Source: Ichthyophonus hoferi (Eukaryota; Opisthokonta; Ichthyosporea; Ichthyophonida; Ichthyophonidae). Taken from it: a DNA stretch of 20,744 nucleotides. The notes under the pieces are model-generated. The model worked only from the letters and a program-made list of their open reading frames with translations, searched no databases and was not told where the DNA came from. Location: the NCBI GenBank assembly GCA_002751075.1, contig NAOQ01000366.1:26248-46991 (forward strand), written 5' to 3'. The position numbers were made by a program, and so were the translations under genes. How positions within the stretch are numbered: position 1 is the stretch's first letter; each line of letters begins with the position of its first letter. This document shows, one piece after another, positions 11,008 through 20,431 of this stretch.

Positions 11008-12020
11008 CTTTAGACAGACAGCTGAAAAGAAGGAGAGCCATCATACACGCTCCTTACAACAAACTCATCTAATTTATCTTTTATTGAAAGCGGATCAGAG
11101 CTATGCGCTGTCTCTATCGCTAGCTCAGCAGGAGATAGCTCTAAGCAACCCCTACTTGGAGCCTCCGAAGTCTTTAGATAAGTCACCAGAACTGCTGCAG
11201 ATCGCCATATGATATATATGGAATGTATATTAGCTCGATATTTATTGTGATTATTAATTAAGTATATCCTCGAGAAACTTCTAAACAGTAAAGTATAGAA
11301 CTACCACAGATTACTATATTAGGTTATGAACTTTGTGCAATGCATATCTAAATATATGATGCTGTAAGTAATGCCGCACTTCATCTCGATCGATCTGCAT
11401 TACATCGTCGGTCTAATGTCTAATGGTAAACGTGGTTTTGAAATTAGAGAGACATAGGTTATAATTGTAGCATTTTAAAGCAGCATTGATTGACATATTT
11501 ATAAGCAGAATAATGAATTGTGGTTGGGTTTATTGAAACGATAACATTTAAGATAAACATTCCCGTGTTTATTTTAAGCCATTATCCGGACAATGATGCG
11601 TATTAGATGGCGGACTCTAAACAAAACTGGACGCTACGTCTTAACCGTTCATTTATACATTTTATTATATAAAAAAACACGTGATACGGTGGGACTGAAT
11701 TTGTGTCAAATTTTTTATTGCATATAATATGGTGTACAGAAATTCGGTTCAATTTGATTCATTGCTGCTCAGGTTTGATAGACAATTTCTACTAACTGAT
11801 TAGTAGTAGATAACAAATAAATACCATACATGTCATATTCTAATACAAATAAATAGATAAAATATAAGACAACCTCGAACGTAATATAGATAAGACCTAT
11901 TTGGATGATTGTCATTGGATTCTTGGTAACCAGTAGAAGTGGCCATGTTAAAATTATATAGACGTCTCGGAATACCTCTAATAAAGCTAACGTATAACTA
12001 TAACAATGACATGATAGCAT
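11008..12020 (-). repeat. YZX-family copy C (Y and X; Z missing)
   Basis: Y (about 11530-12020) includes an 83-residue minus open stretch sharing LEYDMY, NQLVEIVYQT and a downstream VRHL motif with copy A. X lies in 11008-11300, where the minus strand stays open for 96 codons without any ATG and ends in a stop at 11010-11012. The X part is Ser/Glu/Leu-rich and contains SSDPLSIKDKLDEF; the SSD-LSI piece recurs in the X modules of A and B2. Only about 230 bp separate X from Y, so module Z seems to have been lost. The family is unknown; the copy looks old and broken. Confidence 0.55.
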
Positions 12021-13084
12021 ACATTACCAATAATATATAGATCTATACATGTCAGTTATCCGATAGGATAGGGCTCTCCATCTCTGGGGTTTGAGAAAGG
12101 TAAAGGTATCGGAATTAATTTGATCTAGATTACAGAAATGACAGTAAATGACCGACGATATATGAAAACATAATAATAATAAAGCAATATTACACATCAC
12201 ACACTCATGTTTAAGTTATATGTGTATATTGAGTAAGCAAAAAGCTTCTCTTTTAAGAAACAATAAAAATTGTGAAAACAATATTTACGTAATTTTCATT
12301 ATTCCTCATTAGATTGTCTGCTTTGAAATACACTATATTGATAAGTAGAATTATAATTACACTTTTAATAGAAAACGACATAGATAGTGAGTGTGTTTTA
12401 ATTGGGATACATTTATTAGAGGAATTTATGTATATAATACATCCAGATGTACTATAAAATATCATAACCACAGCTCGGTCAAAATTATATGCATGTTAAA
12501 ATATTTGTTTATTTTAATACAATTATTCATTTCCAATATTAAACAATAATATGTCAAACATTTCAAAAATAATTACCAATTGTCAAAACATTGATTTTAA
12601 AATAGTTCAGATAACTGTTGATACCATACACCTATGGATACAAATACAGTTACGCGGAAAGCACGCCACTGGGAATTAATAATATTTATTGTTTACTCAA
12701 CTCTCTAGCTATTCTTATCAATTCCTTTTATGATATCTTATGGGATTAATGAAACGATTCCATTGGATATCAGCTCCAGCAAAGGCATGTATATCAGCAT
12801 GTGCGCGGGCTGGTCTAATTCATTTTAAGTGAACGAGAACCAATAAGAAGACACATATAAATCTAAACGTGTGTATTTATATATACAAACAAAAACAGAT
12901 TCACGAAATATTTGTGCATAGGCATACATATGTATACCATATATGTCTATATCATACCACCATTATAACCTTGTGATAAAAGGTTCTAGAATCAGCATGG
13001 TAAGGTGAATTATATTGGTGTAACACAGGCGTAACACAGCAGTATTCCTTTTCCAAATTAAGCCATGCTATATATTTATATCTT
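12021..13084. other. Gene-free AT-rich stretch
   Basis: The only open frame, 12253-12471 on the minus strand (72 residues), is of simple Ile/Asn/Ser composition expected from AT-rich sequence. No match to the Y, Z, X or W repeats was seen. Confidence 0.5.
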
Positions 13085-13300
13085 GTTGTACATAGGTAGA
13101 GGCATTTTCCTGTGTCTAACATTTATACCTAATTGAAGGGATAAAAGTTTAGGGGGTGTTTAATTGTGTAATCTTGCATATACGGAGTACATAAGGACAC
13201 AGATAGGCTAAAGTATATTTTATTGTATATCAGCAGAAGTTGAGGAGTACGCCTATATATATAGTTGTGGCTCTGATAGATGTTCTCCAATCGGTATAAG
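13085..13300 (+). repeat. W repeat, copy 4 (shortened)
   Basis: It starts at GTTGTACATAGGTAGAGGCA, equivalent to the start of copies 2 and 3. It retains the GTGTTTAATTGTGT and CATATACGGAGTACA blocks, then diverges, with a last likely match around TATAGTTGTGGCTCTGATAG. The second half of the family sequence is not recognisable. The 73-residue minus open frame here is antisense to the repeat. Confidence 0.5.
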
Positions 13301-13871
13301 CTAATATCAGTGTTTTTCGAGTCTAGACTGGACTGGAAAGCCATTCCCATCCCCCATTGTGCCAGTGCATACTTGACAGGGCAGTAAAAATGCGGTTGTT
13401 AGTGGTGACCCTAAGATTAAGCATTCTTACACTATCACTATGAACACTAGAACATTTAAGTTAAATTTGTGCCATGTGTCTCATTTTTTTTCTGAGAGCC
13501 CAGAGTAATTTTATCTATTAATTAGACGTAATTTTCCTGCTGATGTCACACCTCCTAGTTGTCATAATGGGTCGATATGGTTTCTGTTTGAATAGTTTTA
13601 CGATATATATAAAAATGAAAGTCATCAGATCATTATTTTATATTGCGAATTACTGCATCTCTTTTTTTGGAGCAGTTTTATTTTTTGTTATCATGTACTC
13701 TGTCAATTATTTTTAGATTAACACCGCACTATTTGTTTGGCGTTCACATATTATAATTAGAAACTTAGTAGAACTAATCGGGATATCAAAATAATAATGC
13801 TACCGGCGGAAAGAAAGGTTCTGCCGGGAGAGTTCAAAAGCATTTTTTATCAATTCTCATGCACTGATACC
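13301..13871. other. Gene-free stretch after W copy 4
   Basis: No open frame of interest and no match to the other repeats. Slightly more GC near 13340-13410, without a recognisable feature. Confidence 0.4.
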
Positions 13872-14083
13872 ATTGGCATTTTAAAATTGATTAGCAATCG
13901 TAAAATTTGAGCATCGATGGTAAGTTGTAAATGGCGACTATTATTGGCTGTTATTACCAATAACATTTACTATTGGCTATTGTTATCATTGCGGACAGTT
14001 ACAATGCAAAATCACGCCAGTTCCATCCGATAAAACGCTTATACTTCATTGGGCAACAAAATAGATGGACCAATGGTTATTGG
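13872..14083. promoter_or_regulatory. CCAAT-box-rich patch
   Basis: Seven CCAAT pentamers on either strand occur in 212 bp: 13872-13876, 13944-13948, 13957-13961, 13972-13976, 14048-14052, 14070-14074 and 14079-14083. GTTATTACCAATAAC (13950-13964) is an inverted repeat around one of them. The following short plus frames (13973-14164, 14161-14362) match no family known to me. This may be an old promoter or chance clustering. Confidence 0.35.
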
Positions 14084-14380
14084 AGGTTCTCTCACAAAGT
14101 TCTATCACGCATCACGCCGTTTAACGTCTCTTTTCAGCAGAAGGATTATCTTATATATTTTTGAATTTTACCTCCGATGCAAAGTGTATGCCATATAAGT
14201 TATGCAATAAAACCCCATTTTCTGTACCCCTTTTCACTTACACTTCATGGATTTTGTGTGATCATTTTTTGCATTATTATATTATATTGTGCTTATTTTT
14301 TTCTTATTTATTTTATTTACGTACAACTAACAATATATTTTACCACTGTATTTACTAGATAGTTAGCGTTACTTTGTATT

Positions 14381-15384
14381 AGGATGAGTTGTGAAAATTG
14401 AATCGGGAATTAGAAAGTTGGAAACAAATATTTGCCTGAAAGCCACGTCTAAGATGCTCAGCATCGAGCAGATAGAGGTGGAGATTTGAAGATAAGAAAA
14501 TAAGGAACAAACATCCAAATGATCCTATGATAATATTTATCAATTTAAGCCATTATTAATTATATTAAATAGTTTTACTAATATAAATAATTAAATAATT
14601 ATGAAATTTGGTTATCATCATTTAATATGTCAAGGAATATATTTATGAAATTGTACATCTTGGCCTTCAGTTCCCGGAAGTGTACGTGTTCGTTTAAACT
14701 TTTCAATTGGTTGTTATCTTATTTTAACATATTCTATTGGACCAGGTACTTGGGGTGTGCATGCTTTTCTTTGTCCTCTGTGGTAAAAAATGCAAAATAA
14801 AAAGATAACAACTCACACATCAAAATAATTTTACTATTGAACCTTAAACAGTATCTGTTGACATACTTTATTTAATTATAGGTTTCTCGGAAATGCGAGG
14901 TTTCGGGGTATAACGGTTGCATAAATGGGAAGTTCATGAACAATTGATGAATAACCATTGGATCCCCACTCTTTTAAGCACATTAGTACTATGGGGATCT
15001 ATTGTAAAACCCTCATTTGCCAATAATATATAAGTATGTCCAGACAAAAGGCTATCACCAACCAATAATAATGAATTATCGATTACCAAAGCCAGCACAC
15101 AGTTATGTTTGTTTGTATCGTATATATTAACATATTAATTGAGTCTTGTAATTTCATTCATTCAGACTTAAGATTTGTAACGTGTACGTTGTTATATTAG
15201 CCCATTTTTCTTTTTTGATTTATTTATATTTCAATTTTTCAACATACACAGCCAAACCACTTTAACGATTAATAGTAAGAAAACGAAAATCTTTATCTCG
15301 CCAATTTTTTAGAAAATTATATACACAGGAACTATAGTGATATAGTGTCTTCCTTTTAAATTTTAAGTATATTTTAAACAGAGC
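14381..15384 (+). promoter_or_regulatory. Upstream region of the GATA factor gene with GATA and CCAAT sites
   Basis: There is no open frame worth calling in this kilobase. WGATAR sites on either strand lie at 14470-14475, 14490-14495, 14714-14719, 14803-14808 and 15293-15298, with TGATAA-type variants near 14612 and 15050. A CCAAT box sits in ACCAATAAT near 15060, about 320 bp before the ATG. TATA-like TTTATATT lies near 15222. A CAG before the ATG (about 15379) could be the acceptor of a 5' UTR intron. The site density suggests self-regulation, but WGATAR is short and common in AT-rich DNA. Confidence 0.45.
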
Positions 15385-18300
15385 ATGTCTCTGTATGCGT
15401 TTGATAATATTCCCAAAGGAATCAAGTACGACGTTACGCCCATGCATCAACATTCTATGCAGCTGGAACTGATGCTGTCTCAAGGCGGGAATTATGAAGA
15501 AAATGCAGGTGATCCTGCTGTTGATGAGGCTAAGATGGCTGGAGGGACGACTGTACGTCGGAAAAGAGGTCGCCATCTGATCAATGCCGAGGACAGATTC
15601 TGTCGCAATTGTGGTATGTTAAAACATACCTGTGTTTTTACCGAGTTTATACTCGCGATGTGTGTTGGTGTTTTTTAATATTATTATATAGAAGTCAGCT
15701 GCTACCCAGATCTCCTTCTTTCCCCTATTCCTGTGGTTTTTCTAGTTCAAGAAAAGTGTTTGGCGAGATGCGTTAGGTTATTTTATGAAAGCACGTTGTT
15801 ATGTTCCGATATTTCATTGATGAAATGTATTCAGACATTAAGACGGAGATAGAATTCAGTTATGATGTAGTAAAAAATACTATATCAATATTTATGGTGT
15901 AGTTAGGTTCTGAAATATGGTGTATGTGTTTTAATGCCGGTTGATATTTTGTATATTAAATACTTTTAATACTATTATGTTTGTTTCAGACGCTTTTGGA
16001 TTCATGGTCAAATACACAATCTAAAATCTTAATATTATATTATTTATTTAATTAAAGTCGATTTTAACTTGTGATACAAATAGAATCAGAATTTTAAATT
16101 TTTTAAAAATTAGAATTTTGGACGGAGTAGCGATCAATTAGGATGTAGTAATCTGATCCGTCATTAAGTTTTCTGTGCTTTGCATATTAATATATTATAT
16201 ATATTATAACAGGTACACGTGAGACAACCCTATGGCGCCGTAGTAAGCTTGAATCTCAATTGCTATGTAATGCCTGCGGAACATACGAAAGGGTAAGTGT
16301 ATGTATAGTGTATAGTATTATATAATATCATGGGCCCCCCTATCTATCGATTGTCAGTGATTTTTATTGCGTTACTGTTGCACTTTATGTTGTATTATGT
16401 ATTATCATTTGCATTGAATGCCAAGGTAATTTTTAATATTGAACAGTATATATTGAACAGTGTATCAAAACATGTGCTACCTCTCCCACCCCTTATAATA
16501 TGATAACAGTATAGCGTTGACTATAATTAATTAACTATAGCATACTCTTTGAATTTAAACTACTCTAGTTATTGGAGCAAGTGAGACTAAATTTCATTAA
16601 AAATATGCAAAGCAAAATAGCACTCCCGACGGGTTGATATCTTATGCTTTTGACTTAACTTAGTTGCAAGTCAATTATATTTGAATATTAAAATTATAAT
16701 AATTGTATATTATATGCTTTTGACTTGATAAACGTTATGGCACAACAATGTCAATTTAATGCAATGCAAGATATTATTATTATTAGTAACACGTATAATA
16801 TCTAAAACTGCGTATGTTATCAAATCATTATATTTCTATCTTTTTATGCTTGACGAAAGTATAGCACGCTATATAGTGCATAATAGCCTGTAATAAAATG
16901 TAGCCAATGCATGGTTCGTTATATAGTGAAAGTCTGGGTGCTATAATATTAACTTAATTTTTTTAAAATATCTGGCAGCAATCTTACATGGTAGGCTGTC
17001 ACTAAAGACAAGTAGCCTCTTAATATTTAATTAATTTTTAATTCCAAGTATCGTTTTAAAATGAAGTAGCTTTGAAATGAACAAATCGATTTGGTATATA
17101 TGACAATCTGTGATGGTTCTGTTGATTTGTCCGCAGGGAACAAATCTTTCTACCAATGTTTAACCATATATATATATCCATACATATCATGGCTTAGTTT
17201 AGGGGAAGGATGCTACTGTGTTGTGCCTCTGAGGCACCAATATAATTCTCAGTTGCATATAATAGTATAATATAATGTATTAACAATATATGTATACACA
17301 GCTACATGATTCTCCTCGTCCCTTTGGTATCTGTCAACGGTCTACTCATCGTACTCGTCGGCGGGCACGCCGGGGCAACAGCGCTAAAGGCCTAATAGAT
17401 AATAATGGCAATGAACCTGTAATATCGTGTCAAACCTCCCCACATCACATGACACAGTGGGTGAATCCAGCTTTACCTATGAAAAAATATGGCATGCCTA
17501 CACCTTCAGGGACGATGCAACAACAACAGCGTGCCTCTGTATCTATGCCTATCACTATGGCACCTGGGCCCTGGGCACCAATGACAAATTCGGACTCAGC
17601 TGCAGCTGCCCCTAATGGGTTAGGTTATTATTGTAGGAATACTAATAACGAATATGCAGTGGGAGAGAGAGGGGATGGGGCAATGACTGCATTTGATTCA
17701 CTTCCACCTAGTCAATACCCTTCTGCCATGTATAATAATCCGTATCAAGAATCTACTCAGGGAAAGGGCTCTTGCATATTGCAACCACAACAATACCGTG
17801 CTTTTGCTTCTGGTGAGAAACCAGCCTCAGAGCCCCTAAAGCCTGCAATGAATACAGCTACCAGCGCAATTTCCCTACAGAATTCAAATATAGGTGCTGC
17901 AACTGCGGATAATGCTTACAGACAACACCAGCCTACACGAACCTTGAGTTATCCTGGTAATTACGATCAACCTAGTTATCGTAAACCAGACTACTATGAT
18001 GAGAATGTAGCTTACAATAACAATAACAATAATAGATCTATGGCTAACGCCAATGTTAATATACAGAATGCATCGCTCGTCCATACGGCTATGGCTTCTA
18101 CCAATGGTCCTGCTACTAACATGACAAAGATGGGTGATGGTCATTGGAGCGGGATGGGGGAGGCACAGGCGCATGATTGTAAACGTGGTTGCAATGAGTG
18201 CAAGTATACACGAGGCAGCGATACACCTGCACAACTTCAGGAACTGAAAGAGACACAACTACAATCTTTTTATCCACCTTCTGCCTGTGCTTCGCGCTCA

Positions 18301-18711
18301 GGATATTCTAATTGTCCTGATGTGGAAGTTAGATCTCCCCCCTTCGCTCGCCGTTCATCGGACCTCTCAGAGTGTGGCTATCCTAGATACACCTACCCCT
18401 CCCCATCTCCTAGCGGTTCCTACACCCCTTTTATGTCCAGCAAGACGAGCAATAATAGTATTAATAGTATTAATAGTGTTATCAATAATAGTAATAATAC
18501 CAAGGTACAATGGTCTGGTTATAATCCTGAGGGATTTGACTATAGCGAAGACTCGGCCCAATGTAGAGTTCAGGTGGCAGGTGAATCGCCACCTGAATTG
18601 CACAACTATATGGATCAGCGCTATACATACGGGTTGGAGTATACGGGCCAGCCCGGGCCAGTATATAATTATGCATCCATACCTAAAGCAGATATTGCCA
18701 TTTCTTCTTAA
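15385..18711 (+). CDS. GATA-type zinc-finger transcription factor, three exons
   Basis: Join 15385-15613, 16213-16292, 17302-18711; 572 residues. The product is predicted to be a nuclear DNA-binding regulator recognising WGATAR sites. Seen directly: one type IV finger with ligands C73, C76, C95 and C98, an 18-residue loop (CX2CX18CX2C), the TLWRR core at 82-86 and CNACG at 95-99, then a YERLH segment and the RP dipeptide at 109-110. A basic tail rich in arginine (about 109-128) follows, as in other GATA factors. The rest is low complexity: QQQQ at 176-179, six asparagines at 342-347, an HDCKRGCNEC cysteine cluster at about 395-403, a Pro/Ser stretch at about 465-480 and an Asn/Ser stretch at about 485-503. 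The start is the first ATG after an in-frame upstream stop. Intron 1 is phase 1 inside codon G77; intron 2 is phase 0 after R103. The finger is complete only when all three exons are joined, which supports the splice model. Extra 5' exons cannot be excluded. The biological role (nitrogen, iron, light or development) cannot be told from sequence. Confidence 0.93.
15614..16212 (+). other. Intron 1 of the GATA factor gene (599 nt)
   Basis: The donor is GTATGT directly after the first base of codon G77 and the acceptor is CAG at 16210-16212. A branch-like TATTAAT lies at 16185-16191, about 20 nt before the acceptor. Removing this intron joins CRNC to GTRETTLWRR and rebuilds the canonical first half of the GATA finger. 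The intron is AT-rich and I see no gene inside. A 599-nt intron is long for most fungi. Confidence 0.9.
16293..17301 (+). other. Intron 2 of the GATA factor gene (1009 nt)
   Basis: The donor is GTAAGT after codon R103 and the acceptor is ACAG ending at 17301. A near-consensus branch site TATTAAC lies at 17278-17284, 17 nt before the acceptor. Joining gives CGTYER followed by LHDSPRP, matching the normal C-terminal part of a GATA finger. The intron contains two short direct repeats (an 11-mer at 16437/16451 and a 14-mer at 16643/16713) and no visible gene. Confidence 0.9.
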
Positions 18712-18826
18712 AGAATACTATATTATTAGCATGAAAATACAAGAGGGATTTTTGCACACAATTACGCCATTTTAAATGTTTTAACATCATAATTAATTGC
18801 CTATGTATTTATTTTATTGTATATTG

Positions 18827-18855
18827 TATGATAACTAGTAGTTATAGTTATCATA
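18827..18855 (+). other. Hairpin in the presumed 3' UTR
   Basis: A perfect 10-bp inverted repeat, TATGATAACT and AGTTATCATA, is separated by a 9-nt loop and lies 33 bp before the poly(A) signal. As RNA it would fold into a stem-loop; as DNA each arm carries a GATA core. Its role is unknown. Confidence 0.5.
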
Positions 18856-18887
18856 TAATTTATGCAACTACCATTTTGGTTCAAAAT

Positions 18888-18893
18888 AATAAA
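18888..18893 (+). terminator. Poly(A) signal AATAAA of the GATA factor gene
   Basis: A perfect AATAAA lies 177 nt past the stop codon, in an AT-rich 3' flank with T-rich stretches before it (18800-18825). This is the most likely 3' processing signal for the transcript, although such hexamers are frequent in this base composition. Confidence 0.5.
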
Positions 18894-18992
18894 GATAAAT
18901 ATTCTAAGATTATACGTGTACAACAGATGACCATTGTTTGGGCTAAGTTATCCTGATATGAGTATCCAATTAGATTGATCTGTACGAATTGA

Positions 18993-19330
18993 AAAAAATT
19001 ATCAGCTGCTATCCATCCAGATTACAACAGAAAAAATCCATGTGGTGGACCTGGGGAAACACCAAATTACGAGTTATGTTTTAACGGTTTCCCATACATA
19101 GGCAAAGACATATTTCTATCGTTAAAACCAGTCAGAAGTTGAAGACTAGGCTCATAAGATTGATAAAGATAAGAGAGCAGATACTGGCTGACGACCCGGG
19201 GAAACTCCCAATTGGCCTCCTCACATTAGAGGATCTGTTAACAGCGAATCGAGATAGCATGCCATTCCTTACTGTTTGCCATTTCTCTCAACATAAATAC
19301 GAGTTGCTGTGTTTTTCCAGTGTAAAATAA
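18993..19330 (+). pseudogene. Degenerate coding remnant downstream of the GATA gene
   Basis: Two neighbouring plus-strand stretches are open in different registers with protein-like composition. The first holds NPCGGPGETPNYELCFNGF; the second holds DDPGKLPIGLLTLEDLLTA. Neither has a clear ATG start, and I recognise no family. Base composition is more balanced than the flanks, which supports a once-coding origin. The remnant is broken; it could derive from a mobile element or a decayed host gene. Confidence 0.3.
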
Positions 19331-19987
19331 TTGCTAAAAGCTGCTGGACTAGTCTTAAACAGTATGTATGCCTACAAAGGTTAAAAAAAATACCAATAAT
19401 GTAATAACATTAGTATTCTCTATAATCAAATGCTGTAATGTTGTAGCCAAGCTAACCTTAGAGACATATTCTATTGTTATCATTTTGTATATTTTCGTTA
19501 TGCTTATCAATTAATCAGGTAAGCAGTTGTTGTCCAAACTATACTTCCTATTGGACTAAAGTATTACCAAGTCAACTAGCCAAGGAATAAGGAATAGTTT
19601 CCATATGCAGAAACCATTCAGAGTTTAAATACGTGCTTATTATAGTATAGTATAATATAGTATAGTATCATATGGCACAGTATTGTATAGTAGTCTAATA
19701 TAGTATAGCATATATCAGAATCTATGATAGTTCTAACGACTTGTCCACGGCCTTGGGGATCTCCTATTGAATATTGTAAAATAATTGGTTTCACCAAACC
19801 AGTAGTAGTAAGATTGGATCTGTCCTTAAGGCTCAGCTAATGTGATAGAGGTTCTATAAGGCCCATATACTAACTCTGTAGGTAACTTGCTGTAGTGATT
19901 ATACCTCCGTTCCAATTCTGAGGAATTGATCCTTTGATTCGCTTGGATGCGAATGTGAAAATTGCACAGTGAGATCGATCAGAATGG
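19331..19987. other. Gene-free stretch between the coding remnant and W copy 2
   Basis: Apart from the TATAG satellite nothing is recognisable; there are no sizeable open frames. The part near 19740-19987 lies just beyond the 3' side of W copy 2 in its own orientation and may be further element sequence with no partner in the window. Confidence 0.4.
19641..19715. repeat. TATAG-type microsatellite
   Basis: Imperfect tandem copies of TATAG, often as TATAGTATAG, are interrupted by short unrelated pieces near 19670-19690. Low-complexity DNA without coding potential. Confidence 0.7.
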
Positions 19988-20431
19988 GATGTGTTAAAAC
20001 AGAAATGCTTGATTAATTTAGGCATTTCTTCATATAGCTATAAATTTAATATCATTAGCAATTATTATTATGTATGTGGCATGGGAAGTACAGTCTATTG
20101 GCGTTAAATGGCAATCTAAGATGATCTATCAAAATTGTTAATTATATTTTAGCCTTGCGCGTGTACCAGCCTATGCCAGAGGTCCTGCGACTATAGATTA
20201 AGCCATTTCAGATCATATATTTGGGGTGGGTGGGTCCAGATGACACATTGCTTAGGCATTCTGCCAAAGAAAAATCCTGCTGAGTTGTTAAATAATAAAA
20301 AATAGGTCTTAGCATATTTGTACTCCGGGTATGCAAAGGAACACGTTTAAACTCCACTCAATTCGGCACTCTCACTTCTAAACGAATATAGGTCATAGGA
20401 ACGTTCCTGCCTCTACTTGTTATTCCCAACA
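19988..20431 (-). repeat. W repeat, copy 2
   Basis: The longest and best-kept W copy. It aligns along its whole length with copy 1 and, in reverse, with copy 3. Its minus-strand translation holds an open stretch with PEYKYAKTYF and, further on, MPKQCVIWTHPP; the EY-Y-KTY motif recurs in copy 3 and in part in copy 1. This suggests W was once coding or overlapped a coding region. Class unknown. Confidence 0.7.

Noticed and set aside
185-12020. Assignment of the YZX or W families to LTR retroelements or other virus-like elements
   Set aside because: No reverse transcriptase, integrase, protease or capsid motif could be recognised and no matching terminal repeats flank the copies, so the class is left open.
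12253-12471. 72-residue minus frame
   Set aside because: Simple Ile/Asn/Ser composition with no repeat partner and no recognisable domain.
14161-14362. Two overlapping plus frames of 61-65 residues
   Set aside because: Both are Phe/Tyr/Ile-rich, as expected of AT-rich DNA, and they overlap each other with no family match.
15262-15576. 104-residue minus-strand frame over exon 1
   Set aside because: It is antisense to exon 1, which is supported by the zinc finger it completes.
17290-17301. ATG at 17290 as the start of a separate 473-residue protein
   Set aside because: Those four codons lie in intron 2; using the acceptor at 17301 completes the GATA finger in frame.
17884-18258. 124-residue minus-strand frame inside exon 3
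   Set aside because: It is antisense to the GATA factor coding sequence and its Ile/Ser/Cys-rich composition is the shadow of the sense codons.
18287-18775. 162-residue plus frame overlapping the end of exon 3
   Set aside because: It is a shifted reading of the GATA factor's Asn/Ser repeats. The Ile/Leu runs come from the AAT/AGT repeat, and there is no independent start context.
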